Positions 11,356 through 22,626 of a stretch of 64,000 bases of DNA are shown here, piece by piece. A model generated the notes under the pieces. It ran no database searches. It saw only the letters and a program-made list of their open reading frames with translations, and had not been told where the DNA came from. Source of the DNA: Magicicada septendecula. Its lineage: Eukaryota; Arthropoda; Insecta; Hemiptera; Cicadidae. A program made the translations under genes and the position numbers. Position 1 is the stretch's first letter. Every line of letters starts with the position of its first letter. Where the stretch lies: NCBI GenBank assembly GCA_034769895.1, contig CM068372.1, positions 368,485,258 through 368,549,257 on the forward strand, read 5' to 3'.

Positions 11356-13668
11356 CGTACGATTGACTTACACAATATTGTGTGTGTGTGTGTGTGGCGC
11401 GTGTTAATCGACATCAAGGCTTCCCAGAGTTACGCTCAGTTATCGATGAAAGACGCAATGTAAAACCTTGTCCTTTTGCTGCAAAAAAACAGAATCAGCG
11501 TTTGACAACTGTTTTTTGTTCGTGCTGCATATCCTTGTGTACGCGGACTTTGTCAAGTACAGTATATTATTTCGTACCGTCCAATCGTATAATTTGCCCG
11601 ATTCGGCGATCGCGGATTCGCACTGTCCAGCGTGTTGTCCGGTACTGAAACCGCTGGCAAAACCAACGCAACTGAAAGCAAACAGAATCAAGCATTGTTG
11701 TGAAAGAGGGGAAACCACAAATGAGTTCCGGAGATGAAAATAGTGTGCAAGAATTCAACTTTAAAGAGAAAAGCCAGTTCTGACACTTAATGTGAGGCAC
11801 ATTTAATAACCCGCAAGAGTTACCTAGAATGTTTTTGTGATTTGCATAGAAAATACAATATTATTTGACAGATTTATTAACCTATCGCATGAAATAACAT
11901 GCACCTGTTACAGATACAAGGTTTAACTTCTAAAATTAATAGAAACCCTCCACAATAAAAAATTACATGACAATGAAAACTGATTACGACCGAAAACAAA
12001 CGATTTAATTAGCATAAAGCTTAACTAAAATTTTAAACGATATTCACTACACATTGACATCAGGCGAGAATCCATAGAGGAGGAAATTCCCCCTCTACTA
12101 CCAAATGGTGACTTCAGACAAACTTTTGTGATTGTAGAATGGTTTTCTAATTGTGAATATGATAAAAAATTTCTGTCACGTTATGTAGGTTCTCATGGTT
12201 TTCCTCTAAAATGTCTAAGTTGTAACTATACCTTACCCCCGTGTTAATATTTGTTTGATACATAAACGAGTAGTGTGTATTTTAAACTGTAAGTAGATAT
12301 CCGAGTAAAAAAAAAACACTGACAAACAAGGATATGATTTTACACTTCTACGTTAATAAACTTATACTGTATTAACAATCGCAAGCTGTATTTGTATCTT
12401 CAGTCATTCCTGCAATTTATACGTCAGGCCTTTAAAGAATTATCCAAATTTCCAAGATCCCGCCCCCCAAATTGCTTGCTGGTTCTGTCCCTGATTGATA
12501 CTGACTATTGCATAATCGAAGTATCGAAAATTACTGCAGGTACGGTTATCGGGGAAGTATGCCAATTCCGTTCTGCGAGTTGCCAACGTGATCTAAGTTG
12601 ATTCGTATTATTCAATTCACGTAAACCGAATCGCTTACGCGAGTCAGCTCTCTTTCTGGTTTCGACACCTGCAACTTAACAACAATCAGCAACACTTGCA
12701 ACTCAGACAATCAGCAATTTAACAACTGACAATTGTTAACTTTCGAAATTATGTATGCCATTAATCAGTGTAAATAACGGATAAAAGGTTGAATTTTGAA
12801 TCGGGGGGGGGGGGCACCAGTTTTATGGCAGCATAAGGCACCACACGCGTCTAATCCACCCCTGTATGCAGTCAACGCGCGAGAACACAGTCAACTCGAC
12901 AGTACAGCGTCAGTAGTATCCGTTGGCAGCTCCAGTCTCTGCTTATCAAGAACGAACGGTGTTATCACTGTGTCTCGACCTCGGCAGGCAGACAACACAA
13001 CAATAACAAAACAAAATCTGTTATCAATAACAGAGTTACGTTTTGCCAAAAAAAAACTTGGCTCAACTGGGCGAATAAACTTAACTTTTGATTCGCAAAT
13101 CGGACCACCGTTTTCCCCATGAGGCGTAACTTCTCACACCGTACCGAACCTCGACTGTACGTTATGGTTAAGACACCATAACCATATAAGACATCAAACT
13201 CATATAGGCCTACATCAAAGCTTTATGTAGGCCTATACATAACATTGTATGTATACATTTCATGTAATATGTTCTTCCTTCCATCGTTATTTCGTTTCAG
13301 CCATCTGTAAGCTGCGAATACACAACTTCATTCACTTTCCGACATTTTTTTCTCGTTCTCTAGTATTCCTTCAGTGTGTGGCTCGTTCTTCTTCCGATGA
13401 CATTCTTCTGATTGTCCTTCCTTTCTCTTCGGAAGAACAGATCCTTCCCCTCCGTAATTTTCTTTTTAAATATTTCTCTGGTTACTGCACCTTCTTTCCT
13501 GATGGCATATTTTTTTTAAATCCTGACGCACTTGTTTCGCCAAGAGCACTGATGCCTTTCTATTCTCCAGCAAGTTGAGGATCCTGTTTGCTGTCCTTTC
13601 TGGTTCTACTCTTCTAAGATGTCTATGGAAAACTATTCGCCATTTTTTTTTTTAATTAATAACGTTGC
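10936..13668. other. Non-coding stretch with simple repeats
   Basis: Holds (TA)n at about 11310-11351, a GT tract at about 11379-11395, a G-run at about 12804-12814 and a small inverted pair of TAGGCCTA-containing arms at 13203-13237. ORFs here lack domain signals. Confidence 0.45.
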
Positions 13669-13880
13669 GTTAGTGGTTATAATCATAAACGGAAATACCA
13701 CTGTTTCCCACACTACTATAGATAAAAATGACCGATTAGCGCTTTCAAGTTTCACAGCTCATCATCATTGTATAGCCCCTACATCATTGTATATTTCCGA
13801 TCTGATGATAAGTTGTAAAGCTTGAAAGCGCTAACCGGGAATTATTTATCTATAGTCATGAGGGGAACAGTGTTATTTCT
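13669..13880. mobile_element. Hairpin MITE, copy 2
   Basis: Same arms as 2285-2502 (CACTACTATAGATAAAAAT and GATTAGCGCTTTCAAG, inverted near 13815-13860), more diverged. The right arm overlaps the 11-bp sequence that flanks the next element, so the foldback at 13881-14356 landed in the edge of this MITE and is younger than it. Confidence 0.7.
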
Positions 13881-13974
13881 TAAATTATTCCTTAGGCTTT
13901 CACGGCCGGTGTCATTTGAATTATGCAAGATATCCGGGCTGTTTGGCCGTGGTCCCTGGTTTAAAACAAAACCG

Positions 13975-14009
13975 AACGTTTCGGCAGCACCACTGGCTGC
14001 CATCATCAG
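13975..14009 (-). ncRNA. Hammerhead-like core, left arm
   Basis: On the minus strand: CTGATGA, T, GGCAGC, 7-nt loop, GCTGCC, GAAAC, GTT. Stem II is a perfect 6 bp. Stem I can form 3 of 4 pairs. It is the mirror of the right-arm core. Confidence 0.6.
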
Positions 14010-14262
14010 TGGTATAAAATTTTCTGCACTTTGGGTGTCTACGTGCAGGCCCACAGTACTGTGGTATACATAATGGCATAGCTTGGTGAGAGCCAATCAT
14101 ACACCATCTCTATTGTGATTGGTTGATGGTGTCATTTTTACCTGTACGTGGGACTTTGCTGAATTTATATGTACAGGTAGCATGGCAGGACAGCTTTAGT
14201 CTATACCACAGTACTGTGGGCCTGCACGTAGACACCCAAAGTGCAGAAAAAATGTTATACCA

Positions 14263-14297
14263 CTGATGATGGCAGCCAGTGGTGCTGCCGAAACGTT
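14263..14297 (+). ncRNA. Hammerhead-like core, right arm
   Basis: CTGATGA, T, GGCAGC, CAGTGGT loop, GCTGCC, GAAAC, GTT. Flanking ACCA (14259-14262) and TGGT (14298-14301) give a 4-bp stem I. This is the best-formed core in the window apart from the weak GUU triplet and the loopless stem III. Confidence 0.65.
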
Positions 14298-14586
14298 TGG
14301 TTTTGTTTTAAACCAGGGACCACGGCCAAACAGCCCGGATATCTTGCAAAATTCAAGTGTTATTTCTGTTTCTTCATCTTTTCTTTACCTATCGAAATTT
14401 TCTCAAACTTCCATACAATAGTTAATACATAGGCCAATGTAAAGAGCAGAACTTTTTTTAAGTTCAAGTTAACATCATAGTATAATTCCATTTAAAGTAT
14501 CTACAAAAAACAGTCAACCAATTTTTTGTGTCCAAAATTTTGCATTACCAATAAATGAATAAATGTAACAATCACTCGTCCAAGCC

Positions 14587-16060
14587 TACGATCCTGGTTC
14601 TGATATCAAGTGTCCGTATCACATTAGTGGTTTTACAGTATCATACAGTTATCTACGATCCTGGTTCAGATATCAAGTGTCCGTATCACATTAGTGCTTG
14701 TACAGTATCATACAGTTATCTACGATCCCGGTTCTGATATCAAGTGTCCGTATCACATTAGTGGTTTTACAGTATCATACAGTTATCTACGATCCCGGTT
14801 CTGATATCAAGTGTCCGTATCACATTAGTGCTTGTACAGTATCATACAGTTATCTACGATCCCGGTTCTGATATCAAGTGTCCGTATCACATTAGTGGTT
14901 TTACAGTATCATACAGTTATCTACGATCCCGGTTCTGATATCAAGTGTCCGTATCACATTAGTGGTTTTACAGTATCATACAGTTATCTACGATCCCGGT
15001 TCTGATATCAAGTGTCTGTATCACATTAGTGGTTTTACAGTATCATACAGTTATCTACGATCCCGGTTCTGATATCAAGTGTCCGTATCACATTACTGGT
15101 TTTACAGTATCATACAGTTATCTACGATCCCGGTTCTGATATCAAGTGTCCGTATCACATTAGTGGTTTTACAGTATCATACGGTTATCTACGATCCTGG
15201 TTCTGATATCAAGTGTCCGTATCACATTAGTGGTTTTACAGTATCATACGGTTATCTACGATCCTGGTTCTGATATCAAGTGTCCGTATCACATTAGTGC
15301 TTGTACAGTATCATACAGTTATCTACGATCCTGGTTCAGATATCAAGTGTCCGTATCACATTAGTGGTTTTACAGTATCATACAGTTATCTACGATCCTG
15401 GTTCAGATATCAAGTGTCCGTATCACATTAGTGCTTGTACAGTATCATACAGTTATCTACGATCCCGGTTCTGATATCAAGTGTCCGTATCACATTAGTG
15501 CTTGTACAGTATCATACAGTTATCTACGATCCCGGTTCTGATATCAAGTGTCCGTATCACATTAGTGGTTTTACAGTATCATACAGTTATCTACGATCCC
15601 GGTTCTGATATCAAGTGTCCGTATCACATTAGTGGTTTTACAGTATCATACAGTTATCTACGATCCCGGTTCTGATATCAAGTGTCCGTATCACATTAGT
15701 GGTTTTACAGTATCATACAGTTATCTACGATCCCGGTTCTGATATCAAGTGTCCGTATCACATTACTGGTTTTACAGTATCATACAGTTATCTACGATCC
15801 CGGTTCTGATATCAAGTGTCCGTATCACATTAGTGGTTTTACAGTATCATACGGTTATCTACGATCCTGGTTCTGATATCAAGTGTCCGTATCACATTAG
15901 TGGTTTTACAGTATCATACGGTTATCTACGATCCTGGTTCTGATATCAAGTGTCCGTATCACATTAGTGCTTGTACAGTATCATACAGTTATCTACGATC
16001 CTGGTTCTGATATCAAGTGTCCGTATCACATTAGTGGTTTTACAGTATCATACAGTTTAT
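14587..16060. repeat. 67-bp tandem array, 22 units
   Basis: Twenty-two head-to-tail units of exactly 67 bp, from the first 'tacgatcctgg' to a unit that breaks off into 'tttatgtg'. Units differ at only a few sites: CCT/CCC near the start, TTCTG/TTCAG, GTGGTTTT/GTGCTTGT, ATTAG/ATTAC and ACAGTT/ACGGTT. These variants recur with a period of ten units (670 bp): units 4-11 (from 14788) and 14-21 (from 15458) match base for base by eye except one C/T in unit 7. This shows a recent ten-unit block duplication. There are no unique spacers, so it is a minisatellite and not a CRISPR-like array. ORFs of 60-64 codons inside are accidental. Confidence 0.97.
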
Positions 16061-16399
16061 GTGTATATAACGTGATTTAGTCTTGTCCGATTCGTTTTTG
16101 AGATTTTTCGTTCTTAATTCTGTCCGTTCTACAAGTTTACGCAGAAAGACGAGTTCTTTTAATTAAACTTTACATCTCTTTGTTTACGAAATGTTTGTTT
16201 AACGCACACAAATGTTTACTGCCTCTCATACGTTGAAGCAGAAATACGAGCATAGGGTTAATAGTTTTTTCTCATCTGTCCATAATATAAAATAGAATTG
16301 AACAGTTCAAAAGTCAGCGCCAGCGTCCTCCTGATCTTGTTCCGAGATGTAGTCAAGTATATTAGGGAAACAAGAAACACTTTTAGAAATATTAGGAAT
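16061..16399. other. Non-coding spacer, nothing recognised
   Basis: AT-rich sequence between the tandem array and the RTE tail; no feature found. Confidence 0.5.
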
Positions 16400-16714
16400 T
16401 AACGAGGATATTACTTATCCAACGAAAAAAATTACAATGGTATGGACACACGAAAAGAATGGCACAGGGAAGATTGCCAAGAACACTTATGGAATGGACC
16501 CCACCAGGAAGAAGGAAAAGAGGAAGACCACCTATTACCTGGATAGAAGAAATTCAGACTATATTGAGGGAACGAGAAATTGAAGACGACCTTTGGATGG
16601 ACAAGCAGCAGTGGAAGCTGAGAATTCAATCACTTCTGTAGGCCTAATCTTTGATGCCAGAAAACGTGTAAAAACGTGTAAATATTGTACAGCCTGAATA
16701 ATAATAATGAGGAT
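16400..16714 (+). mobile_element. RTE-type LINE 3' end (family c)
   Basis: The frame reads KLQWYGHTKRMAQGRLPRTL, then a PPGRRKRGRPPITWIEEI block, then a tail ending in a stop at about 16641. The 3' UTR (about 16642-16700) ends in a TAA-rich tail. Copies of the same family lie at 37335-38030 (minus) and 62090-62160 (tail only). The (TAA)-rich tail was itself the target of the next element: TAATAATGAGGAT at 16702-16714 is duplicated at 17337-17349. Confidence 0.78.
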
Positions 16715-16773
16715 GTTTTAGTGGATGGTTAGTGAGGATCGGTCAATAATACAAATTTTAGCTATTTTGCGTC

Positions 16774-16805
16774 GACGTTTCGACAATATTTATTATCATC
16801 TTCAG
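16774..16805 (-). ncRNA. Hammerhead-like core, left arm
   Basis: On the minus strand: CTGAAGA, T, GATAAT, AAAT loop, ATTGTC, GAAAC, GTC. Stem II pairs at all six positions with one G-U. GTC/GAC can form 3 bp of stem I. Confidence 0.6.
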
Positions 16806-17208
16806 GACCAGTGCGTGAAATACAATAGAAATATCAAACATAACGAAACAACTAAATATTTGAGTGAACGTGTTGGTGTATGTGAGTGTGTGCGTGCGTA
16901 TGTATGTATCATTTTATATGTGAAGACTTATGATAGTTTGTTTACATCTTCAAATTATCTTTCAGAAAACGAGCAAACTATAGTATGAGAGAACTTAATT
17001 TATACAGTATTACAATTTAAATTACTAAATGTAATGATATTTTAATTAATTAAACAAACAGTAATCAACAATTGGATATTAGATTGGTACATACATTGTT
17101 TATACCTACAGCAGTCAACATATAGCAAAGTAATATATTACCTATAACTAAAACAGATTAGGGGATTTTCACTACGTAATTATTTCTATTGTATTTCATA
17201 CACAGGTC

Positions 17209-17240
17209 CTGAAGATGACAATAAATATTGTCGAAACGTC
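17209..17240 (+). ncRNA. Hammerhead-like core, right arm
   Basis: CTGAAGA (17209-17215), T, perfect 6-bp stem II GACAAT/ATTGTC with an AAAT loop, GAAAC (17233-17237), GTC (17238-17240). GTC (17206-17208) pairs with GAC (17241-17243) as a 3-bp stem I. GUC is the most favoured hammerhead cleavage triplet. Confidence 0.65.
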
Positions 17241-17349
17241 GACGCAAAATAGCTAAAATTTTTAGTATTGACCGATCCTCACTAACCATCCACTAAAACA
17301 TTCATTGATTGACGGTCACCAAAAACTTTAAGGATTTAATAATGAGGAT

Positions 17350-18734
17350 ATTAACATATTTTTCCGGGATCATAATTCAGATTTAACATAATCACGATTA
17401 ACAGAGGCAGGATTCCAGAATAACGTCTAACCGTACCCTAATCTGAGCTTCACACAGATTTTATTCACACAGATCGCCTCAATTGAATTCGATTCGATTC
17501 GAACAGTACAGTCGGCTGTTCGGTCGGTAGATAAAATGTTGTTTAATTTTATACTGTAAATGAGAACATATTTCTTAGCAGCATTTGCCAAAAAAGTAAC
17601 ACCCATTTGCACAGCATTTACCAAAGGGGTTGACACTGCTCACACAGGGTGATAATTGGTGGTTTGAAAATCCACATTTTAATATACGACAAGAGAACGA
17701 CTTATAAATGTGTATTTTTTTGAAAACATAAAAATTAAATACATAAGGAAAAATGTTCCCAAAAATAAACACTTTGAAGTGGCACAATTTTTTTGTGAAG
17801 AATGATGAAAATTTTCCATTCACTATTAAAACAGCCTTGTTAAATTTATGATTTCTGTTTTAAGATAAAATTTAAAAATACTTTGACTATAGCAAGAACG
17901 CGTATAAACACACAGTGTAATCAGTAGACTATTTAAATATTTATACGGCTGACGATTACAACTGTTTTTTGCATTTCACTTAAACACAACAAAAGAAACT
18001 GTAATTAATGTTTATTTATCCAGCTGTGTTGGCGCGCGCGATAGAGGCTTCCGTATGTAAACACTCTGGTGGTAATTATACGGATTCTAAAATTTACACA
18101 AACAAATTCATGTACGAAAATGTAGATACATTTTTTTATTGTATTAAGTAAAAACTAAAAACAAGGGAAACCAAAATCACAAATTTTTCCTTGCGTTTAC
18201 AAATAAATTTGTATGTGCGTAAGGACGAACATGAGTATGTGGCCACTTTAGCGGCTAACTTTTCATAGACGGTACGAGAGTATGTGGGTGACAGTCCCAC
18301 GGGAGGCGTATGAACTTTAGTAACTGCTGCCAACTTAAAACATCATTACGCTAAATGGGCATCTGAGATGTGCTGTACCTTTTCAGAATTACGGCTTCGG
18401 ACTAAGGAAATTATAGCAGACAATCATTTCTCTAAAAAAGATTGGGTTTAAGAAGCCAAAAACCAAAATCGGACTGCCTAGCTAGAAGCAAGAGAAATAA
18501 ACGATTTGGCCGCTTAAGAAAACTGTATAATATTTCATTATTATAAATTTAAAAAATTTTGTTAATTTTATATTAATAGAATTATTTCAATTGTTATTAA
18601 TTTACTTACAACCCTCTGATGGTACTGATATTTTTCAGTGAAACGTGCGTCAGGTGTTAAAAAGAATACACAAATTATACTACTTGCAGAAGAAACAAAT
18701 CGAATAACATCACAAATTATAAATTTAAAAAAGA
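17350..18734. other. Non-coding stretch, nothing recognised
   Basis: AT-rich, no supported feature on either strand. Confidence 0.45.
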
Positions 18735-19090
18735 ATACAAAATCCCAGGCCAGTCGTATTCAAGCTCCCGAAATGAGATTTCTCAGGCACGTGGCAGGGT
18801 GTACTCTACAAGATAGCAACAGAAATGTCGATGTACGGTAAAAGCTGAATATTACGATTAGGCCTATACTTGATAGGATTGCTCTATATCGGCTAAAATT
18901 ATTGGAATATGTTAACCGAATGGATGACTGCCGCGTCCCCAAACAACTATAGGATTGTAAGCCGAAGGGACGGATAGTGTGGGGCGTCCGAAGAGGCGCT
19001 GGAGTGACCAGGTCTAGTCTATCTCCGCTTCGTACCTGAAGAAACCATTTTGACTTGAATCCTTTCTGAAGATGATGATGATGATGAAGA
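18735..19090 (+). mobile_element. RTE-type LINE 3' end (family a)
   Basis: Starts at SQASRIQAPEMRFLRHVAGC. Downstream the frame is interrupted by a stop (after NVDVR), but RIALYRLKLLEYVNRMDDCR and a degraded GRP..RWSDQV follow. It ends in GATGATGATGATGATG (about 19072-19090), the expected RTE tail. Confidence 0.75.
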
Positions 19091-19559
19091 AGAAGAATTC
19101 AAATGAATTAATTTAGGAGTCACTACATCACTGCCAATCTAAGCTGTCACGAAACTGTCGCTGTTGTGTATTGACAGTACGTTACTGATAAAGTGACTGA
19201 TAAGACCGGTTGAAGCCATTTTTGTACACAAATATGATAATTAAGTTTAATATTTTTAATAACACTGTATTGCTACGTATATGATGATACTATTATTATA
19301 ATCTAGCTTACAGAAATTACGGAAAAAATTCGTGAACCCCTGCGAAAAGCCCTCGAGAAACTTCCCTCAAACAAATTTGATGAATAACGAAAAGGAACAA
19401 AAACTTCAATTAAAAGAATCATAATTTAAAACAAAAATGTGAAAACCAGTGTTTACACATACTGATTGTAATATATAAACTTTGTGTAGCCATCGAATAT
19501 TGATTATTAGTGTGTTGAATTCTGTTCTGGTATCCTATAAGAACTAAAATAGTCGTGAA
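19091..19559. other. Non-coding stretch, nothing recognised
   Basis: AT-rich; no feature found. Confidence 0.45.
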
Positions 19560-20095
19560 CAATCAGATTATGGATCAGGTTATTCATTTTAATTACCTGA
19601 GTTGTAATATCTCATATGTAACTGATATTGATTGTGATAGTAAGCTAACAAAATTTAGTCGCATCTGTGGAACAATACATAGGTACTGAAAAATAAAACA
19701 CGGAAGGATACCCGAATGAAATTTTGTAAAACCGTGGTTGTCCCCACATTCCTGTGTGCTAGTGAGACATGAGTCCATGTAAAAGGGACGTGCAGAGGAT
19801 TCAGGCAGCCGAAATGAAATTTCTAAGAGGGACGCAAGGTTGGATCGGAGAAGGAACGAGGATATTAGAAGCGATTTAAACATTGTATCATTGCACCAGA
19901 AGATGGTGGAGAACACCATAGAAGGAGGTGGTGTGAACACCTGAATCGCATGCCTAATATCCGTCTACCTGTGGCTACCTTGGGTTATCACCCTACTGGG
20001 AAGACAGATGTCGGTAGATCGAGGAGGAGAATGATTCCGGAACAGATCTAAGGACTAGTCCTTGAAGTGGTGATGATTATGATGGTGACTTTCTA
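19560..20095 (+). mobile_element. RTE-type LINE 3' end (family e)
   Basis: Matches 35445-36090 in reverse: a NYLSCNISYVTDIDCDSKL-like block, an AEMKFLR block and RRNEDIRSDLNIVSLHQKM, then a third-frame tail. The reading frame is broken by several stops and shifts. The 3' end holds GTGATGATTATGATGGTGA, a degraded (GAT)n tail. Confidence 0.72.
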
Positions 20096-22239
20096 CCTGA
20101 ATAAACAATTTCATCTTACTTAGCTTGAGAGTTGAATAAGGAAATGAAGATTAAACGTTAGGCCTTTGGTATGAGTCCAAAAAAACTGTAAACAGTTCGC
20201 GAGCATTCGCTGTACATGCTCCGATAATCCGTCAGGAAGACACGTATTAGAATGTAAACGACCCTTACCGAAAGAAAAAACGTGTGACTTTTCATTAAGC
20301 GGTAATGTACCATCGAATCAGCTGTGAGTCATATGTTAACGTAGGCGTATCACAACGTTTTCTGGAAATCTGTTCCGACCACGGTAAATTAATAATAACT
20401 ACTTCCAATACGATATGTATACGCATAATTACAAAAAAAACTTCTGTTATTAATTTATCAAAGATGTTTTTGCGCTTATTACAAGGTAAAACGTGAATTA
20501 CATGCGTGTCGCCGCGGGCCCGTTCATGTCGGTTAGTTGTGACCGGTAACGGTATTCGGTATCACGTATTAATTTGCGTACAAGACTCATTTATCTTGGC
20601 CAGGACAAAGACTTGTTTAACGACAAACTCTGTTCCCACAGAACAGACAACCGCGTCTTCGGGATAATCCTACTTGCTCCGTAAAGACAAAGCGAAAAAA
20701 TACATCTCTCCACCGCCACCCCAATCGACAAACAGACCCCAGACCGTCACACTATTAGGCAAAACATACACACCCAGCTAAACTTCTTTTATTTCAAACG
20801 AATAAAAACATAATTTGCATAGTTAACCCTCTCGAACTACAAAAAAGAACTGAAGAAGGCTTAGCATGATGATGACGACGACTACGATGATGATGATTCG
20901 ACTCTAGTCCGCTTTTTGTGTATGTGATATAACACGCACTCATCCCCGCAGGTACCTGACAGCGGGGGCTTAAAGACCCGCAAAGAGCAAAACAATGCAT
21001 GAGAAAAAAAAGAATAGTAAAAAAATCTTCATACATTTGCATGCGGCAGTGTGTGACCGCACGGTCTCCCCCCCCTTCCTCCCTCCGCACAGGAACAGAG
21101 ACAGAAAAAAATCAGGGTAAAAACACTACCCCTAAAATAATAGCAAACAGGTACCGGGGAAGGGTTAAGAAGAATGAACGAATGAAAAAACAAACGAACC
21201 GCGTCAGAAGAAGAGAAGAAGATTCATATTCAAGTCATGTGTGTGATGTTCCTGTTGCTGGGAGCACAGCCACCATAGGGTGAGTGATCATTCATTAGGG
21301 TGGTATGTAAATACAAAAAGAAGACTATCATACTGAGACATAAAAAGAAGGGTAATTTCCAGTTTCTTTCACTTGAACTTTTTTTTATTTTATTTTTTCA
21401 TTACTGCTTCCACGACCACGACTAGTTTTTTGTTCTTGATTACCTGTTTTGCATAACCGACAACCAGTGTGCATATATAAATACTCACACACACACACAC
21501 ACACACAGACAAATACTAAGCATGATTTAATTATGTACATTTCCCCGGGGCTGTGCCGGTAATCTACCGTGCCATTGTTTTGTCCGTCCACGTTTCCGAG
21601 TCCCGCTAACGGTTTTACCTGTTGCATCATCGGACTAGGAAAAAATACATATTGTATTTTGACGGTTTATAAAAAGTGACGAACAAAAAAAACGAACTCC
21701 ACGATTACATGTGTACGACGGTGAATAATCGGAGAAGGAAAAAAATGTATTTATTTATTTTTTGTACGCTATCACCACTTGTTAACGTACAGCAACGATT
21801 ATCATAAACCAGCTGGTATCAGAAAAACGGCACAGATGTAACCGACGACTGTGCTTCTGGCCCAGCTGATGGTTATTATTGTGTGTGTTACGAACGGTAG
21901 TTGTATTGTGTAATAAATTGAATAATAAAATAATAATTACGATAACGAAACAAAATGTTTGTTTTTTGTTAATGCTACGTTACAGTAATAATGATCACGA
22001 ACGTTACGCTTACAATGCACAAACAGCTGACGACATTATTGTTGAACCTAATATGTTCCGGTTGTGTGTGCGTACAACAAATACATAAGCCTTACGATAT
22101 GAGACATACGACAATCAGTTGAAACGTTCGCGGTTAGAAGAGCCATATTTCGTATAAACCTGTCAGTTTCCAAATCTGTCTCTCAATTTAATCATCTTTA
22201 AGAGCAGTTCAAAATTTACATATCACGCGTGTTTTCAAA
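20096..22239. other. Non-coding stretch with simple repeats
   Basis: Includes GATGATGACGACG near 20865-20900, a C-run near 21068 and (CA)n at about 21485-21507. No gene or mobile-element end recognised. Confidence 0.45.
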
Positions 22240-22615
22240 AAAACGTGAATGCTTTGTTGAAAATGGTCGTTTGTCTAGCGCCAACGGAAATTCTCAATGA
22301 AATGGAAAAGGAGATACTACGCCTTCAAAAACAATGGTTTGTAAGTGGAAACCCGAGTTTAAATGTGGTCGTACGAGCTCTGAAGATGATACTCACCCGG
22401 ACGCCCATAAAGTGCGACAACTCAAAATTCGACATGCACCTTGCATAACATTTTCACTAAATTCTTGAGTTAAAATACTCATGTGACATGGCTATATTCT
22501 TAGCAGTGTCATTCGGTCTCAATCGCCATCTTCCAACACCCTTATGACATTTTTTGAATGATATCTGGAGTGTCGCACTTTTTGGGCGTCCACTGCAGGG
22601 ACGATCTTCAGTACA
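22240..22615. mobile_element. Inverted pair of mariner N-terminal fragments
   Basis: The plus strand at about 22240-22440 reads VCKWKPEFKCGRTSSEDD, the mariner HTH-to-linker signature (consensus v.kWv.eFk.GRts.eDdpRsGRP). The minus strand at about 22615-22445 reads TEDRPCSGRPKSATLQ, then RLRPNDTAKNIAMSHE, the second HTH. So a linker-plus-HTH2 piece is joined head-on to an inverted HTH1 piece. The same inverted join exists at 60880-61840. The frames are broken, with no catalytic domain. Confidence 0.65.
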
Positions 22616-22626
22616 ACAAATCAATT

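Larger units (their letters stand above)
13870..14367. mobile_element. Foldback hammerhead element with 11-bp TSD
   Basis: The element proper is 13881-14356, flanked by a perfect 11-bp direct repeat GTGTTATTTCT (13870-13880 and 14357-14367). Long inverted arms (about 13920-14070 and 14200-14350) each hold the palindrome CCACAGTACTGTGG, a hammerhead-like core and a GGCCAAACAGCCCGGATATC-type block. The left end alone has a further tail of about 40 bp with CTTTCACGGCCGGTGTCAT. Variable-length target duplications, inverted LTR-like arms and a one-sided tail are features described for Penelope-like retroelements. There is no coding sequence, so it is non-autonomous. I infer a PLE-mobilised origin. 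Confidence 0.8.
16702..17349. mobile_element. Foldback hammerhead element with 13-bp TSD
   Basis: The element proper is 16715-17336, flanked by the perfect 13-bp repeat TAATAATGAGGAT. Inverted arms of about 90 bp (16715-16810 and 17203-17301) share GTTAGTGAGGATCGGTCAAT and GTCGACGTTTCGACAAT. The right side alone has a tail (17302-17336) with TTGACGGTCACC and CTTTAAGGATT, matching the layout of the tail at 32440-32470. The interior is non-coding, with a GT/GC-rich patch at 16870-16905. A longer relative lies at 46892-47889. Confidence 0.82.

Noticed and set aside
13822-14432. ORFs with VSAAPLAAIISG and similar words
   Set aside because: They translate the inverted arms of the foldback element on both strands; the conserved unit is the RNA motif, not protein.
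14587-16060. CRISPR-like or coding array (identical 64-codon frames at 15079 and 15749)
   Set aside because: Units are contiguous with no unique spacers, and 67 is not a multiple of 3, so the frames are accidents of a minisatellite.
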